Positions 4,121 through 5,778 of a DNA stretch of 5,778 bases are shown piece by piece. The stretch covers positions 1 to 5,778 of the forward strand of contig CAZGWK010000085.1 in assembly GCA_964529285.1 (NCBI GenBank), read 5' to 3'. Position numbers and translations under genes: made by a program. Under the pieces are notes generated by a model. That model ran no database searches and was not told the origin of the DNA. It saw only the letters and a program-made list of their open reading frames with translations. Within the stretch, counting starts at the first letter, position 1. Every line of letters starts with the position of its first letter. This stretch comes from SURF-21 sp964529285 (GTDB lineage: Bacteria; Actinomycetota; Geothermincolia; Geothermincolales; RBG-13-55-18).

Positions 4121-5778
4121 ATGCGCGTAAGTAGAGCGATCACCGCGAAACACAAGCTGGCCGTGAGCATCCTGATCCCGGCCCTCGCCGTCTGCATGAC
4201 CCTATGCCTGTCGAGTGCGCCCGTGTTTCCAGATCCTGCCGCAGAGAGCATGCTCGAATGGAAGAAGCTCAGCGACGGCGGTTTCGGGGACTCACGCAAC
4301 ATCGCCTGCCTGGGCATGGCCGTAAAGGACGGCCGCCTTTACTTCGGGACCTGGGCAACGACCATCGGAGCGTCCGTCATAAGATACGACGGCAGCGGTT
4401 TCATCAAACTCGCCAGCGGCGGATTCGGTACGCCCTTGAATTACGCGGCGGGGACAGTAGTGCACGACGACACCATCTACGCGGGCACGTTCTATCCGCT
4501 CGTCGGATGCGAGGTGTGGCGCCACGACGGCGGCACCTCCTGGACGAAGGTGGCCGAGGGCGGTTTCGGGGACGCGGCTAACTACGGCACGTTCGGCGTC
4601 GCTTCCTTCAACGGCTCCCTCTACATAGGTACCGAGAACAGGATCACCGGCGGCGAGGTGTGGCGCTACGACGGCGGCACCACCTGGACCCGCATCGACG
4701 GTGGGGCATCTCCCGGTAACGGCGGCTTCGGGGACGCCAACAGCGTGGGGGTCCACCTTCAGACCTATAACGGCAGCCTCTACGCCAGCACCCTGAACGC
4801 CGCAACGGGCCTCGAGGTGTGGCGCTACGACGGCGGCACCACCTGGACGCGCATCGACGGGGGTACCTCCCCCGGCAACGGCGGCTTCGGGGATGCCAAC
4901 AACAGGAAGGCCGGCCTGATGGTCTTCGCGGGGGCGCTTTATGCAGGCACGTTGAACGAAGCGACGGGCGGCGAGGCGTGGCGCTACAACGGCGGCACCT
5001 CGTGGACCCGCGTGGACGGGGGGACATCCCCCGGAAACGGCGGATTCGGCGACGCCAAGAACACGGACCTGTACAGCGGCGCGGTATGCGACGGCCGGCT
5101 CTACGTGGGGACCGAGAACGATGACGGCTGCGAGGTGTGGCATTACGAAGGCGGCACCTCCTGGACGAAGGTGGCCGAGGGCGGCTTCGGAGATGCCGAC
5201 AATTTCTCGGTGCGGTGGATGGCCGACTGGCAGGGAAGCCTGGTCATCGCAACCGGGAACACGGCCACGGGCACGGAGGTCTGGACCGCCAAGACCGTGC
5301 CCGGAACGGTCGTGGCCGGAGGCGCCCCCAAATGGTACCTGGCCGAGGGGGCGACCGAGGGCGGTTTCGAGTCCTGGGTGCTGGTGCAGAACCCCGGCCC
5401 CGACCCGGTGCACGTGGACTTCACCCTGAACACCGGGGACGGGGCGGTCAAGCCCCCAAGCCTGCAGAACGTACAGGTAGCGGGTGGCACCCGCAGCACC
5501 TTCAACATCGGCAATTACGTTACCACCTACGACGTCTCCACGATGGTGGCGGCTCGCGACGGGAACATCATCTGCGAGCGGGCCATGTACTGGACCCCGC
5601 CCGGTCAGGCAACCCGGGTGCTGGGTCACGACTCCATCGGGGTTACCGCCCCCGCAAGGGCGTGGTACCTGGCCGAGGGGGCGACCGAGGGAGGATTCGA
5701 GTCCTGGGTGCTGGTGCAGAACCCCGGCCCCGACCCGGTGCACGTGGACTTCACCCTGAACACCGGGGACGGGGCGGT
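4121..5778 (+). CDS. Secreted seven-bladed propeller protein with WYLAEG surface repeats (3' end missing)
   Basis: The frame runs from ATG 4121, 7 bases after AGGAGGT (4107-4113), to the window end without a stop: 552 codons and two bases. Residues 1 to about 33-41 are a signal peptide (basic start, hydrophobic LAVSILIPALAVCMTLCL). Residues 48-393 hold seven repeats of about 47-53 residues with the pattern GGFGD, then LYxGT, then GxEVWRYDGGTSW. The number and spacing fit a seven-bladed beta-propeller. From W405 a 110-residue unit begins WYLAEGATEGGFESWVLVQNPG; a second copy begins at W515 and is cut off. Similar WYLAEG repeats are, from memory, common in cell-surface proteins of uncultured Actinomycetota, probably beta-sandwich domains. 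Ligand, substrate and anchoring are not visible. No enzyme motif was seen, so binding or adhesion is a guess. No other gene overlaps convincingly. Confidence 0.92.
   Translation, partial: MRVSRAITAKHKLAVSILIPALAVCMTLCLSSAPVFPDPAAESMLEWKKLSDGGFGDSRNIACLGMAVKDGRLYFGTWATTIGASVIRYDGSGFIKLASGGFGTPLNYAAGTVVHDDTIYAGTFYPLVGCEVWRHDGGTSWTKVAEGGFGDAANYGTFGVASFNGSLYIGTENRITGGEVWRYDGGTTWTRIDGGASPGNGGFGDANSVGVHLQTYNGSLYASTLNAATGLEVWRYDGGTTWTRIDGGTSPGNGGFGDANNRKAGLMVFAGALYAGTLNEATGGEAWRYNGGTSWTRVDGGTSPGNGGFGDAKNTDLYSGAVCDGRLYVGTENDDGCEVWHYEGGTSWTKVAEGGFGDADNFSVRWMADWQGSLVIATGNTATGTEVWTAKTVPGTVVAGGAPKWYLAEGATEGGFESWVLVQNPGPDPVHVDFTLNTGDGAVKPPSLQNVQVAGGTRSTFNIGNYVTTYDVSTMVAARDGNIICERAMYWTPPGQATRVLGHDSIGVTAPARAWYLAEGATEGGFESWVLVQNPGPDPVHVDFTLNTGDGA
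4262..5299 (+). repeat. Seven propeller-type protein repeats
   Basis: Blades cover residues 48-94, 95-141, 142-189, 190-242, 243-295, 296-348 and 349 to about 393. Blades 4, 5 and 6 are each exactly 53 residues and carry an extra SPGNG loop (TRIDGGTSPGNGGFGD); the others have the short form (TKVAEGGFGD in 3 and 7). Blade 7 is shorter at its end, and blade 1 is the most diverged. The 53-residue trio probably arose by recent internal duplication. Confidence 0.85.
5333..5778 (+). repeat. 330-bp coding direct repeats (WYLAEG units), second copy truncated
   Basis: The unit 5333-5662 encodes 110 residues, and a second unit begins at 5663 and runs off the window. The 116 bases available for comparison (5333-5448 and 5663-5778) differ at only two positions, both silent (GGCGGT against GGAGGA). 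This near identity points to recent duplication or gene conversion. Confidence 0.9.

Noticed and set aside
3862..4134. A 90-codon frame in the leader, overlapping the propeller gene start
   Set aside because: It needs a TTG start almost at the predicted transcript start, without room for a ribosome site, and the product is Arg-rich and featureless.
4121..4220. A lipoprotein signal at Cys25 or Cys29 of the propeller protein
   Set aside because: The residues before the cysteines (LAV and MTL) do not fit the lipobox, and the hydrophobic core continues past them.
4292..5743. A 483-codon open frame on the minus strand across the propeller gene
   Set aside because: It is antisense to a clear signal-peptide-bearing repeat protein. 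Its repeats (HRVGAGVLHQHPGLE and similar) simply mirror the sense repeats, and GC-rich codon use keeps such frames open.

Overview
The window is GC-rich and carries five protein-coding genes in short, independent transcription units. It suggests an uncultured, deep-branching member of the Actinomycetota (Geothermincolia/OPB41-like lineages). This is inferred from the GC-rich codon use, the strong AGGAGG-type ribosome sites, a secreted protein with repeats opening WYLAEGATEGGFESWVLVQNPG-type, and a bacterial eRF1-like gene. No rRNA or other marker gene is present, so the placement is tentative. The window starts inside one gene and stops inside a near-identical repeat of another, which is how a short assembled contig usually ends.

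Left part (1-1103): a leftward unit made of a TetR-family repressor gene (89-742) followed 21 bases later by the first 22 codons of an enzyme gene (1-67), possibly a beta-keto acid cleavage enzyme. A textbook sigma-70 promoter (TTGACA, 17 bases, TAGAAT; 897-925) drives the unit. A 16-bp dyad over its predicted transcription start is the best candidate for the repressor's own operator. The rest of this intergenic stretch holds a small tandem repeat, a small palindrome and a nested hairpin.

Middle part (1104-3578): two convergent genes. One encodes a bacterial eRF1-like protein (baeRF type, rightward, 1197-2369) whose GGQ-equivalent loop reads GGR. The other encodes an exported coiled-coil plus M23/LytM peptidoglycan hydrolase or hydrolase activator (leftward, 2409-3452). 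A perfect 30-bp sequence lies just outside the two genes in inverted orientation (1104-1133 and 3549-3578). A rearranged palindromic copy sits between their stop codons, where it may act as a two-way terminator.

Right part (3579-5778): a cluster of repeats with transposon-like or REP-like inverted ends (3634-3833) comes first. A strong extended -10 promoter (3845-3853) follows, then a roughly 260-nt leader with several possible stem-loops, including a possible pseudoknot. The last gene (4121 to the window end) encodes a secreted protein with seven propeller-type blades followed by 110-residue surface repeats; its 3' end is missing.

The peptidase and the propeller protein both point to the cell envelope. 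The eRF1-like protein points to ribosome rescue or stress. Nothing in the sequence ties all the genes into one pathway; the shared repeats are the main structural link.
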